DNA of 64,000 bases, taken from contig JAHQIY010000005.1 in assembly GCA_019054805.1 (NCBI GenBank), positions 2,525,501-2,589,500 of the forward strand, written 5' to 3'. This document shows positions 12,138 to 25,900 of this stretch, piece after piece. The first letter of the stretch is position 1. Each line of letters opens with the position of its first letter. The notes beneath the pieces were generated by a model. That model made no database searches and was not told where the DNA came from. It saw only the letters and a list, made by a program, of their open reading frames with translations. The DNA is from Brachionus manjavacas (Eukaryota > Rotifera > Eurotatoria > Ploima > Brachionidae). A program made the position numbers and the translations under genes.

Positions 12138-12579
12138 ATAAATCATTGACCTCAAGTTTGGATGAATTCATCATAATTTGTTACAGATTAGTTTCTAGAA
12201 CTTTTTTTAGGAATTTTTTTTAAACTAAATAATAGTTTATAATGTTAAATTTGCTGGAAGATCAAGATTTTTGCTTAATCAATAAACTTTTGTTTAATTT
12301 TTTAATAAAAAACGAATTAAATTTTTACTAAATTGAGCTTTTTTTTCTAGAATTCAAAAACAAAAATATCGGCGTGGTTTGCTATAAAAATTCAAAACTC
12401 AAAATTTATTGATAAGAATGGTGATACAGAGCTTTTCTAAATGCTCTTCAATAAAAACTATTATTTTTATTTTTGGATAGCTTCTTTTTCTAGTTAAAAT
12501 TAACTTGAATAGGATTGTTTTTTTAAAAAGGGATCAAAAAATTAAAATTAAATTCAATTTTGAATTGTTGCATAACTGA

Positions 12580-12590
12580 ATCTATATAAA
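12580..12590 (+). promoter_or_regulatory. Possible TATA box for the HORMA gene
   Basis: TCTATATAAA lies about 45 bp upstream of the ATG at 12632 in the short space after the SPFH gene. The position suits a core promoter, but such AT-rich DNA makes chance TATA-like strings common. Confidence 0.3.
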
Positions 12591-12631
12591 TTCTAGCATT
12601 TTATTTCACTTTGACTTTAGCTTGTTTCAAA

Positions 12632-14436
12632 ATGAACGAATCTTCAATCTCCGAAGATAATCACCAGAAGAAAGTAAAATTTTTAAATTAATTTTCTTTT
12701 GATCTAAATTTTGTCTAGGAATACTTACCATACAACATTCAATCATATGAGGATTCATTGGTCTATACTAAAAAATTAATTATAATCGCAATCTCAACAA
12801 TATCATATCTGAGATCCATTTTGCCTGAAGAAGTATTTAGCACTAAAGAAGTCGAAAAAATGAAGTTCAAAATCATACGATCAAAAAATAATGACTCTCA
12901 TACTCTAATTAATTGGATAAAAGGCGCGTTTGATGCCATTGAAAAAAAATATGTAAGTTTTCATTTTTAACTTTTGGCTAATCTATAAAAAATACTTTTC
13001 CTATAGTTAAGCACTATAAGTTTGGCCATTTATACGGATCCTAAAAATCCTCAGGTACATTTTTAAATTTAAAATAAAAATTTTTTTCTTATTCTAAAAT
13101 TAGCTTGTTCTCGAAACTTATGACTTTCATTTATCTTATGGTGAAAATGTAAATTTACAAATGTAACTTAAATTAAAAAATTAATAATTTAGATTTTTAT
13201 CTAATTTAAATTTTAAGCTCAAAGAACTTTGCTCAAAAAATAAAATTGACCAGCCTCAAAGTGTTGAGGACAATTGCTGCTACAATCAGCTCATTGGAAG
13301 AATTGCCTCTAAAATTGAGCATGAACATGAGATTAATTTACAATGAAAATGTTCCAGACGAGTATGAGCCACCTGGATTCAAAGCATGTAATTTTGAGAA
13401 ATACAGATATGACCAAGGCAAGTGTCGGATTAGAGTTGGTGATGTAAATTGTTTGTGGCATCAATTGAACATGGAGATAAATTGTTCTAATAAAATGCTA
13501 AAAAAAGACGAATTTAACGAAAATATGGATGCTAGTGTGGCGTCCAAAAAAGACTTAAGTGAAACTGTTGAGTTAGTGCCAATAAATATTTCAGCAGAAA
13601 TAAAGCCTGAAAATGAGTTAAACAAAATAGAAAATCACGAAGATACCATAACTAGCAAAATTGGTGAGCTTAAAGTAGATTCTTCAATTGTCCAAAGTTC
13701 ATCAGAAATTAGATCAATAGAAAAAATTGATTGCATTTGTGGCTCAGAGCAACAGGATAAAATGAAATTAATCATGTGTTGGAATTGCAGGACCTTTCAG
13801 CACGCCGTGTGCTACAACATATTTTGTAGTGAGAAAGAAAATGACACTCTTTGGGATAAGGAATTCGTTCATTGCTGCATAAATTGCTATCATAAAGATC
13901 CAAAACTTAAAACAACTGATAAAAGTTTAATTAAAATGGACAATAAAAAACTAATTGGAATTAGTCTATGGCGCAAAGCGCTTTACGAAATTAAAAAAAT
14001 TGATTCAGATCAATTTTATAGCAAAAATTTGATGACAATTTTGTCTTTAAAACAAAATAAAATGAAAGGTTTGATCAAAAAATTAGAAGATGAAAACATT
14101 TTGGAATGTAACAGCAAAAAAGAGTAGGTTTTATCATTTTTTGGCTTAAGCTGTTTTTTATTTTTTATTTTTAGGGGTGTTTACAAAATATTGAAATCAA
14201 ATTTGACTAACAACATCAAGAAAAATTGTATAGATCCCACAAAAAAATTAAAAGAAGAAGACTTTAAGGAGAACAATAACGATAATGGCCTAAGTGAACT
14301 TTCAGAATTGAGTAGCAATTCCAAATTTGATGTAGATAACAATCAAAAGAGGCAGATAAATTCTGTGGATGATTTTTTGCAAAATGTAAAAAAAATTAAA
14401 ACAAGCATTAGCAATGAAAGTATTGATCAAATTTAA
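12632..14436 (+). CDS. HORMAD1: Meiotic HORMA-domain axis protein (HORMAD/Hop1 family) with PHD finger and winged helix
   Basis: Six exons: 12632-12673, 12719-12952, 13007-13054, 13104-13162, 13218-14123 and 14175-14436. They join in frame to 516 residues. The HORMA domain spans about residues 25-225: it has the TKKLIIIAISTISYLRSILPE start, LAIYTDPKNPQ, and the diagnostic DEYEPPGF of HORMAD1. These proteins coat meiotic chromosome axes, promote double-strand breaks and control homologue pairing. A PHD-type zinc finger follows (C300, C302, C315, C318, H323, C326, C348, C351). After it comes a winged-helix region (about 367-436, SLWRKALYEI to GVYKIL) that is completed only across the last intron. 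This PHD plus winged-helix block resembles the chromatin-binding region of budding yeast Hop1. The acidic, low-complexity tail ends in a short basic stretch (NQKRQINS) that could act as a closure motif; that is a guess. AATAAA at 14572. Confidence 0.88.
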
Positions 14437-17400
14437 AGTTTATTCTTTTCCAAGTTAATTGCGATTCTTGACATAATATGGAAGTTTATTTTGCAGTACT
14501 TTTGCTTTGTTTATTTTTAAAATTTACTGTAATAGGAATTTTGTCCTAATTAACGTTTTTTTTTTGATTCAAATAAAATTCAATAGTCAAACTAGTCAAA
14601 TGGAATTATTTAAATAAAATATTTTCTAAATTTTATTTTTTAATATGTTTCTTTTCTTTATTTTGATCTAAAAAAAGAAAATTAAAAAATGTTAAATTAA
14701 ATAAAAAAAAGAAATTATTTTTTCCGTTTAACCGTTTTTAAATTTTCCTAATAAAAGGAAATGGACTTTTATTGTTTTGATATTTCATCTTTTCTTTAAA
14801 AATTTTGAAGTGCATCTCAAAAAGTATTGCAAAAAATTACACAAATTACTAATGGGAAATTATAATTTACTTTCGGTTTGTTTTCAAATTTTTTACTTCA
14901 ATTCTTGATTTATAAAATATTTATTGATAAAAATAAAATTCATATAACCGAATCATCAGTAATTGAATTAAATTGTTTGCATTAAATGTTATGAAAACTA
15001 ATAAATTACAAACTAAATAATAAATTTCTATATATTTTACAATTCAAAAGAATGAACTTCATAATGATTTAGTCATTCAAAAAAAAACAACTATTAAAAT
15101 TTAATAATCAAAAGAAAAAATTGAAACATACAAATTCAAAAAAATTAATTTATTTAGATTGTTTTTATTAAAGGTTATTGATTTTTTTTAAAAATTCAAA
15201 TGATCTTTTATTGACAACAAACACTCTTTGCTCGATTGATTATTTTAAAGCTTTTTTTTTTTTTAATTTGAGATTTCGATATTCAGACTAGCAAATTTTC
15301 AAAGTTTTTTAATAAATATAATATTAGAGTTTAAAGATTTTTCAAAAATTGAAATCTAATTTTTTGATAATTTTGCTGGAAAATGCACGTCATCTATTTT
15401 TATGTTTAATTTTTTTAAATATAAAAATAGAGTTTTAAAATGTTTCAAAATTTGTAATTGAGATTGCAGATTAAAATTTTAAAATCTAAGTTTGATTAAA
15501 AATTTTTAGTTGAAATTTATTGATGATAAAAATTATATTTTTATTTTGAAAAAATTAATTATAGAAAATTGTTGGGTTTAATTTAGAAATATTGAGCTTC
15601 ATTTTTCTATTACTTTGTACAGATTTCTATATTTCAAATGAAAACGTTTAAAAATTGCATTAAAAATACAACATATTTAAGGTAGAAAAATCGAAATCTT
15701 TAATTCGAAACGAAATTCGAACATGTCTTTTTGTTATTTATTTTAAATTCTAATAGAGGGTCTATATAGTTAAATTGATCTGATTTATCTTTAAAAAAAG
15801 TGATTATAAGTAAACAGTAATATAAAATTTGATGATTTTTTGAAAAAAATATTCCAATAAGTTTATTTTTAGAAAAAAATTTCAATATAATGAAATAATT
15901 ACAATAGTTGGAATTTTTAAAATCGATTTTTCATTTATTGGAAAATTTTTAATTTAAGCCATTGTCAGACTTTTCGAATTAATGGTATAATTTTCAAAAT
16001 TTTAGATTTTTTTATCATAAATAGCTTGCCAAAATAATCTCAAATACTAGACTAAATTTCAAAATGAATAAATCTTTTAAATTTTTCATTCTAATTTTAT
16101 TTTGTCTACTAGATGTAAAGACAATCAAAAAAAGCTTTAAAAAAAAGAAAAGAATATAAAATTATTTCTGAAGGTGTGTTTTTTAAATTATGCAAAATAT
16201 TTATAAAACTGCCTTTTATGTTTTGTTAAATTATTAATCGAATTATTTAATTTATTATTTCCGATTATTGGTTTAAATCAATCTCTTTGAAAGTAAGAAT
16301 AATTTTTTATAAATTATATAGTTGAATTTATTTTATGAAGCCTGTGGTTTTCCCTCAAATAACTTAACTAATTAATACATATGTTTGAAAATTTTATTTT
16401 GAAACGAAATTTAATGCATGAATTAATAAATTTCTTTTGAAGCATTTACTCAATTTAATTAATATTAATATTTGGTAATGATATTTTCGGTTTTGGATTT
16501 TAAATTCAAAAATCTGTTTCAAATTGGTGCCATTTTCAAAGAAACAAAGAAGAAGTAAATTGTTATATTTTTGGTTGTTAGGAACGCTTATTTAAATTAA
16601 CCTTTAATTTAAAATTTTTTAGATCTAATTTTAAAATACTTACTTTGTATTAAATAATTATAATATTTTATAATTTTATCCGAGCGTCATTTGATGTCAA
16701 AGGTATACCTTTTTTTTATTATGTTGATATCTTTTTACAATATTCTGGTCACGTGATCATTAGTTAAAGTTTATCTGGATCAACTTTTAAACTTTTAGTT
16801 TAGTTATATTCATTAAGTAATATTAATTCCCTTATCTTTAATCATCAATTCATTTTAGCATTTTTTCTAGATCTGTTATTTGAATAATTAATTAGATAAA
16901 ATTAAATATTTTGAAGAAAATTATCATGCATAAATTTTTAATAAAAGATCTTTTTTTTAATTTTTTTTTAAAAACTGGTTGTAATTAGGGTTTAGCTGAA
17001 CGAGCCGTACTAAAGAATTAAAAAAATTTTTAGTTGATTTTTAGTTTAGTTTTTTTGAATTTGTTGATCATTTTAAGTAACACTTAAATAAAGTAATTAA
17101 TGATGAATTGTTGCTCAGCAATTTAGCCAAATTTCGTTTTGAAAGATCGTATCGTGCAAACATGTATTTTTTCAAATAATTTTTTTATTTCTTAGATTAA
17201 AAATAATACATTTAGTAACCGATTTTCTAGGAGAAATTTAAAGGCAAAGTAAATAATTGGCGATAATTTAAAATTTTGGAACTAAAAATTAAAATATTAG
17301 ACAAAAATGTATAAGAATCAATTAGAAATTTTTTTTTTTAAAATTGATTATTATTTATTATAAATTTATAACTAAAAAATTTAATCAAAAGGTTATCAGC

Positions 17401-19985
17401 ATTCAAAATCATTACATAATTATAAAATATAATAGATTCAAGTTTAATTTTTAGGTTAAATGCTCTTTTAATAAAAATTAGTTAAAACCAATTTTCAAGA
17501 ATTTGCTTTATAATTAAATCAAACTAGTGATTAAAAAAAATTTAAATCAGACTTAAAGACTTAAATATACTAAAAAAATAAAATTTTTTTTATTTATTTA
17601 AAAATTTAATAAATCAATAAATTCTTTTTTATACTATTCTGGAAATATTTTTATTGATCTAAATACCTATTGACAAAAAGAATTATCAATTATCAAATAA
17701 TGTTTGAAATTATAGCTAGTTCAACTTATTTTTTTTGGCTTGACTTTTTTTTTTAATAATAAAATTTAAAGACATTTTTTTAATGAGTTTAGAATGAAAC
17801 AAAATTTGTAAATTAATGTGATGATTGTAATTGTAAACAAAAAACTTTAGATTTTAAAGAGTTATAAAAGAATTATGTTCATTATTTCATGTAGCTTTTT
17901 TTTCTCTAATTCGTATGATCATCAAAAGTTTTCATTTTAAATTAAAATCTTATTTCTAAGAATAATTGAAATTATCATGTAATTTTATAATTTTATTTCA
18001 GTCAAATCTTATTAATTTTATCGTAATTTAGTGATAAATTTCAAGCAACATTTTTAAAAGAACAATGACTACCTCAAGTTAAATTTTTGTTATCAATATA
18101 CTTTAATTTTTTTTGATAACTTTTATTTCTAATATTTTCTAGATAGAGTTTGAATCCAACAAGATTTAGAATATCATTAAAAACAAGGTTAAAAAGGGCA
18201 TTTAGAACATAGAAAAGCAATAAGTCATTATTATTTTAAAGAAAAAATGCTTTTAAAAGATAATTTAATTAGATTATATTTTAAAAGTATAACATAAAAA
18301 TAAATGTATATTCGATTACTTGGTTTTATTTTTATTAATCTTAATATTTCTAAAATCAAAATTTGCCATTGAATTAAATAGGATCAGATAAGAAAAAAAA
18401 ATAAAGAAATGCATTTTATTGCTAATTCAAATTGTACATAATAATAAAGATTTGATTTAATTTTTGAAAATTTATCTATTATTTTTAATCTATTTAATTA
18501 AATGATTACCAGAAAATGAACGCAATGAAAAGTAATTTTTGATAAAATCCATTCATTTGATTTAGAGAAAATAAATGGGTAAATAATTTTTTTTTCACAA
18601 AAATTAACTGTTTATTATCTAGAAAAACTTTTAGATTAATTTATAATTTATCATGTCTTAAAAAAAGGATAAGTTCAATAGAGGCAAAGAAGGTATCTTT
18701 TGATGTTAAATTTAAAGCTCTATCGTTTAGTTTATTAGCTAATAGAGATAGTAAATGCTTATTAGTCAGCGGTAAAGATAAGTAATTTTCTAAAGAGCTA
18801 ATAATAATAATTATTAACAGGCTTATTTTTTTATCTATATATTCAAAGTTGCCAAGCCAGGCGTAATTTATCGAATCAATAATAATAAATTATTAACCAT
18901 AACTGGGAATATCAAGTTTTTAATCTACAAAATTGTACTATGAAGCGAAAAAAAAATTCGAAACCAAGTTAAATATAAATTTTGCAAGCATTCTTATTTA
19001 TGTTAAGAAAATTAATTTTCTAAGAGTGCATTTAAATTTTTGTGACAATTTAATTCTCTATATTTTAGTAAATACTAGAATTTTGAAAATACATAATTTG
19101 TTCAAGTGAAAATATCTCATTTTAATTGAGGGTATTTTTATCTCAGTAAAAAAGAGAAAAATTTAATTTCCAAAGGGATATTTTTAGATGAGATAAAAGT
19201 TGAATTTTATCATTTTTAATTAGACAAAAATCGGGTCAGCTTGTTCGAAATGAAATAATTTTCTACTCATTTTAATTTCTTTTTTTAGATTAGATTTAGA
19301 TATTTTTTTGTTGTTTGTCGAGTCGGGGCTGTATAGAAGACCAAAGTCTAGAAAGAGTCCAAATATGATTTAAAACAAAGAGTTTCAACAGAAAATAAAA
19401 TTAAAAAAAAATAAATTGCATCTTAAAATTTTCTATATTTTCTAAAACTTGTGTTATGAATTTATTCCAACTTACATTTCATGTTTGCAGAAATTTTGAT
19501 TCTGATTCTTTTTTTTCATTCAGCCTGTTCACCTGATTCTTGCTTTCAATTTATACTTAATACTCGTGATCATGAGTGAATGTGAATAAACTTTTGCAGC
19601 ATCTTTCTTAATCATCAATTGTTAATTTATGCATTTAAATTTATTGATTGATACTTCAGCCGACGCTTGTAACGACATTTGAATTCCCACATATATTATG
19701 CTAATTCTTCTTTGTAAGGAGAAAAATAACAAATTGCAGGCAACAAGTCGGCAAACACAAACACACATACACCATACTCATAAACAAAATTTTGAAGCTT
19801 TATTTTCTTTTTATTTTGTTTGAGCTCTATTTGAACTAGATCAAAAAATAGTCGTTTACGCAAAAAATCTAATTTAATTTAAGCAAATTTATTTCTGATT
19901 TATTTTAGATTAAATGTTATACGAGTAATATTTAGACATTTTGATAAAAAATATTCCAAGTTTATGAGTAAACACTTTGTGTAGG
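14437..19985. other. 5.5 kb AT-rich region, no gene seen
   Basis: Long homopolymer-rich AT sequence with only short, low-complexity open frames. A CA-rich, less AT-biased stretch at about 19738-19790, preceded by a TTGCAG acceptor-like sequence, could be a 5'-UTR exon of the downstream NCoR-like gene; this is only a suggestion. Confidence 0.4.
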
Positions 19986-22900
19986 ATGTCTCGTCCGACC
20001 ACCAACCCACCCTCGCACAAGCCATCTCCAAGCCCATCAATTCATCTCCAACCCGATCACATTCAGCGCCAGCTGAACACCTCCATGTATCAGTCTCATG
20101 ACCAAATGTTTATTCAACAATCAGGCCGCAAGCCCTCGCTGTTGCCTGGCAACTCTGAGTCGCGATTTGCCTCACAGAGCCAAGGCGCAGCTGCAGCAGC
20201 GATCGCATCGGCCTTAGCTAGTCAAAATCAGTCACAAATGTACAATTCCACTGATGCGGCCAAAGCTGCGGCCATTGCTGCAACCAACTCGTACCTGAGC
20301 CAGTATCGGGGAAGCTCGCGCCGACTCGGGCCTCCGCAGGAGCCGCCCTCGGCCTTAAACTTCAATCCATCTGCAATAGCAGCGGTAATTTCTTCTCTTT
20401 CATCTATGGGCATAAACCCTAACCATCCGCATTACACCCAGATCATTCAACAGCAATTGCAGCAATATTTGCCCAAAGGTGATGGTATGAAAAAAGAGCA
20501 GCCGAGTACGCCTCAGCCAGCAGCGCCTCCTATCGGCCACTCATCTTCCGGTCCGCCTCAAATGCTCTGCAAAAATAGTGGTCAAACTCATGCCAGTTGC
20601 TATGTGCCCCAAGTCGAGGCTATTTCGCCCACGCCCGAAGATCAAAAAGAAAATTCGAATCTGCAGGAATTCAAAGAAAAGTTAATGCACGAAATAGAGC
20701 GTGTCGACAAAGACATTGCCAGCACTCAGTATCAATTCGATTTGCTTAAGAAAAAACAGCTCGAAATTGAGCACGAAAAGTTTAACCAAAATGAGACAGA
20801 CGATTTGGCTATTAAAAATTTAACATTAGCTGAAAAAATTTACATCGACAATAAGGTAGGAAAATTAGCAACCAAACTTTTTTTTTTTACTAAAGCCAAT
20901 TTTTTAGAAAATTTTTTTTTTCATTTTTTCCTCTCAAAATTTTTATTTTGGTTTTCGTTTCGAAATCTAAATCAAAATGATCTGTCTAAGCACCTTTTGT
21001 ACAGTGCCCATAAGTGCCATCTTTTGCGCTATTCAAGCTGATGATTGAATCATTTTTTGATGTTCCTAATCCTCCATCTACTACTGGCTCAACTCTTGAT
21101 CTACAACCTATTTATAAAATGAATTATCTAAAATGTATTTAAGTTAGAAATCTATTGTGATTGATGATGTACAATTTCTTTCGTTACTCTATCTACAAAA
21201 TTAGTTTTGCTTTTTTTTGGATTATTGATGAAAGCTTATTTTCTTGCCGAATCTAGCAAAATTCTTTTAAAAAATATTTCCTTTTCCTTAGGTACAATTC
21301 CGTAACTTTAAAAAAAAATGTAAAGTTAAAATATAAAAATCAACAAATTTTAGATATTTCCTTAATTTTTAATTTTTCCTGTTAGTTTACAGGAACAAAG
21401 CGTAAATTTTCTGAATTGAAAAACAAAATAACCATCTCTTTTAATTTTGGCTATTTACTAAGATCTTTTTTGCAAAATTACTGAAACAATTTGCTGAAAA
21501 AGTCACTTTATTTTTCCAGACTGGTTAAAACAATAAATGTGTTTTTTTTGAACCACATTGATTTATCTTACATTGACCATTACGCTTGCATTTAACCATG
21601 TCCTAAACACTAAAAGAGTATTAAGCATCTCAGCTTCATAAGTAAATTCAAATAAAGACTTTTCACAGTCAATTTCAAATAATAGACAAAATCAAGTTCG
21701 CAGCCTCATCGAGACCATAATTAACATTTAGTAATTGATTTAAAATTTAAAAAATTGTTTTACTAAATAAGTTACTGAAGTTTAATTTAATAAATTTACT
21801 AAAAAATAAGCAAAACACATTTTTTGAACTTATATCACACCTATTTCAAAATCAAAAATATTAATTTCATGTCAAAAAAATAAATAACAAAAAGTTGGTA
21901 ATTTTTTATCTTTTTATATGTGTAAATTTAATGCCAGAATATGTTAAACTAGAGTCTATATAGTCGAATGGTTTGCGTGTTAATCTTGTAAGCAGAGGAT
22001 CGAGGATTCAAATCCCGCTGAGTGTAAAAAATCTTCAAAAAATCCATGAAAAACGACAATTATTATTAATTATTACATGTTAAACCTTGTTTGATGTAAT
22101 ATTTTTCTATCACAAAAAATTGTCAAAAACAAGTTTTCTTTTTCTCTTTATTGCTTGTTCCTTCAACTGATAATGGCTAAGAAAGCATTAATGGGAAGAT
22201 TAAAAGTATTAATTGCGTTTACAGAAAAGAATATCACTCAATTTTTATATTTCAAACTCATTTGAAATGCTTTAACATTGATTTAATTAACCATTAAGTA
22301 GGAAATTTTTTAATATGGATTTTAGATGTTTCTAGGCATAGTTGTGAGATTTTTTTTTCAAAAAAAATATAAAATAATAAAAGAGAATATAGTCTTTAAT
22401 TTAGTACTAGTAGTAGTTATAGTTTTAACTGCAACTTAGAGGTTATCTAAGCATAACTCTAAAGAGCTGTAGCAGTCGCTTTTTTTTGTTTCGACATACA
22501 AACATCAAGCTTCGCTTTAAAACTATTCAAGTTTTTTTGCATTTTTTTTACCATATCTTCCGGGAGTTTGTTCCATCCATTCACGACTCTATTTGTAAAA
22601 AAGTTAAATCTAGGAAGACAATTCTTTACATGTTCACGCGTTAGACAATAGCTATTTCTCCTTAATTCATATCTTCGGTTCCTGGATCTTGTGTTTTGAC
22701 TGTAGTTGATTCCTTTATTAAATTAAATTTGTTCGCAATTGTTTACCACTTTGTACATTTGGATAAGGTCACCCCTTAGTCTTCTTGTCCTCAGGTTAGT
22801 TAGCTGTAGCTTTGACAAATGTTGTTGATAATCCAAATCACACAGTTCTGGAATTAACTTAGTTGCTCTTCGTTGAACTTTCTCAAGCTCATTTATATCC

Positions 22901-25900
22901 TTTTCCAAATATGGACACCATGCACTGATAGCATACTCCAGGTGCGGTCTAACCATAGAACAATACAATAGTTTGATAGTCTCGCTGCACGGATACTTAA
23001 ATGCTTTCCTAATTATACCCAACATTCTATTTAAAAAAAAAAAAACTTTATTTAAAATAAATAACGGTTCAAAAGTTATAGTTAAAACAAAAAAAGATGT
23101 TTCATTAGCGTTTCAACTCTTATATTGGGGTATATCCGTGAATTACATAAATTCAATAAAAGTATAAGAAAATATATGCATTCCATTTTTAAAACAAAAT
23201 TAATCTATTTAGAACACTTTTTTGAACAAAAAAATTCCATAGTTAAATCAAAGCCATTTGGAAGGCATTTCCCACAAGACCAATTGTTACATTTCTCACA
23301 AGAAATCCATTTTTTTTGATTTGTTTCCAAATACTGTTTTATAAATCAGCTAATTGTTTGATCACTTAACTTAAAGCGTTTCAAATTCTTTAGGGAGCCA
23401 TGGATTAGTTACTTTACCATTGGAAGGTCTTTTATACTTTCCATTGATTCGATCGTTAAGTATTGAATATGGAATGTTAAAGCGCAGAAAAGCTTGATGT
23501 ATGTTTAAATTATCAGGAAAGTTTTTTTTTTTTATAATCGGCATTTTCTTTAAAGTAGCGAAGATTAGTCGTTTAAATGAAATAAAAAAATAATTTAGTT
23601 GGTAATTTTTATTTTCAAAGACGTTCTTAATTTGCTTTTTATTATTTAAAAGAAACATTTTTTTAAAGAAAAATTAGAGTCATTCAAAAAAGAATTCACG
23701 GTTTTACCCCATTAACGGTTCAGCCCTGAATTACTATAGTCGAATATTGCGTTATTATCTGAATCTAGAGCAAGTGTAGCTGCTGGTTTTATTTGAAGAA
23801 TTATAATTGTTACCACATTATTGCTTAAGCTGATAACCCGCATTTAACCGAAATTCCTACCTAGTACATACAAGGGGCTGTTGAACCTAAATGTAAGCTA
23901 GGTTGAATTCCTAGGCAATGACAATGATTAAATTTAATTTTTTAATCAAAAATAACTTTTTTGCCTTTAATTTAAATTGTCTTTACTAAATTTTTTTTTT
24001 AGGCAATCATTTAACATTTTTTGACAATAGATTAATTAGGGTGACTATGCTAATGTGAACTAAATTTTATTATCATGCAAATGCATTTTTTTGATATAAA
24101 TTAACGTATTTTGATTTTCTTCTTGGCATGTCATTAAATTGTTTAGATTAAAATGTAATATTTAATCATTTTTTTGTTTATTATTTTTACTGATGGACAA
24201 GTTTTTTGTACAATTAAGTGTTTAAGAAACTAACTGCAATTAGTATTCCCAAATTATTTTATTTTTCTAGTATTAATTTAACTTTTATATTTAAAAAAAT
24301 TAAATATATTAGGGACAATAAGATGATCATTCTGAAGATCCTATGAGTTAATATTTCCATGATAAAGAAAAAACTTTAATTTTATTTTTTGAAAAGATAT
24401 TTGTTTTTTTTCCAAAAAATAAACACACCACTTGGGTGATGAGAGCTAAAAAAGAGTTGGATAAAATAAAATTGAGAGATTACAAAAATGATGCAAAAAA
24501 GCAATCGTAAGTTGATTCACAATGATTTGGTTAGTAGATCTATAATTTTTTCTTTTCTCACAAATGACACCTTATCGATCTTATCGATCATATATTTTTA
24601 TCTTTTTTTTAATATTGTTTTATAATTAAATTTAAATATTTTAATTATGCAAAAGGTCTTTTTGATTCCTATCTTTAATTCAGTCCTATAAATTTTTCAA
24701 AAATTGTAGCATAGATTTTACTTAAAAATTAATTAACGGGCACTTTTTAATTATTAGATTAAAATTTAATCAATGTTGAGTCTAGAAAAATAGTTAAAAT
24801 GGTATTATTAAAAAAATTTCAATCCGATGGATCCCTTTATAATAATAATAATGATAATTTTCCCTTTTCTATCCTAGTGGGGAGGCGCTCATCTCCTTTT
24901 CTAGTACATTTTTGAGCAACGGCTACGATAAGACACAGAGGTACCTGTAACAAGTTGATCATCTACAACGCATTTATACCCAGTCGAAACTGGTCCCCCT
25001 ATTTTTATGATCAAAGGGGTTTAAACATTCGCCCCGTACTGCAGAGATTTTTTGAAGATTTTTTCACTCTCAGCGGTCATTGAACCCTCGAACCTCTGCT
25101 TATATGACTAACACGCAAACCATTCGGCAATACGGGTGTCAATGGGTCCCTTTAGAGACATCTTAAAGACTTTTCTTGATTATTTTTTATTGTAGATTAT
25201 TTTTTTAAAAGTACCGACAGAAATTAGATGTTCACATTTTTTTTATTTTGTGTAAAATCTAAAAATTCTTTCTTTGACTACTGGGTTTATACCCCTTGCC
25301 TTTTTACACATATCGAACTCTATTTGTTTTACTTAACCTAAAAATTTATTCTGTGATAGATTCCTTTATCTTGCTTGTTTTAGCTATACTTTCTAATTTT
25401 ATCATATTAGGCCACGATTGGGTAATGACCAACTGAATACAACAAAAAAACCTGAAGACAAGATATGTCACAAAACAAAATTTAAATGCTAAATGAAATT
25501 TTTTTTAAATATTTTTTTTGGTCATCTTTAGCGATAATAAGTTGGAAATACTTGTGAATTTGAATGCAATTCTTAGATTGGGGAAGAAAATGGATAAATG
25601 AAAACTAGCTTCTTTTTTTATTTTATTTTATTTAAAAAAATAATTTAGGCGAAGCCTTGGCCGGTTGGAATGGAGACTTAGTCCTTCCTTTCAGCCACAA
25701 CTAGCTTCTTTTTGATATCTATTAAAAGAAAAGTGATTGAATTAAACATTTAATTAGGCCTTTAAAAATTTATTTTGAGCATTGAAAAGTTTTTTCTAAA
25801 AAAAATAGAGTTAGGTTTTATGCATTTTGACTTTTGTCTTGAGTATTGAAAATATTTTGAATCAAAAGAAAATCATGCTTTTAGTCTTAAAAAATTAATA

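Noticed and set aside
12758-12970. A separate small gene at 12758-12970
   Set aside because: It is the second exon of the HORMA gene plus intron read-through; its start codon is an internal TTG.
20856-21041. Read-through of the first NCoR-like exon to a 354-residue protein
   Set aside because: After the GTAGGA donor the translation becomes F/L/K-rich intron sequence. Splicing to 26269 restores the NCoR homology exactly.
21953-22030. tRNA gene (A and B boxes, TGT anticodon-like loop)
   Set aside because: The acceptor and anticodon arms do not pair properly, and the sequence continues into a SINE tail between 9-bp target duplications. It is a SINE head, not a working tRNA.
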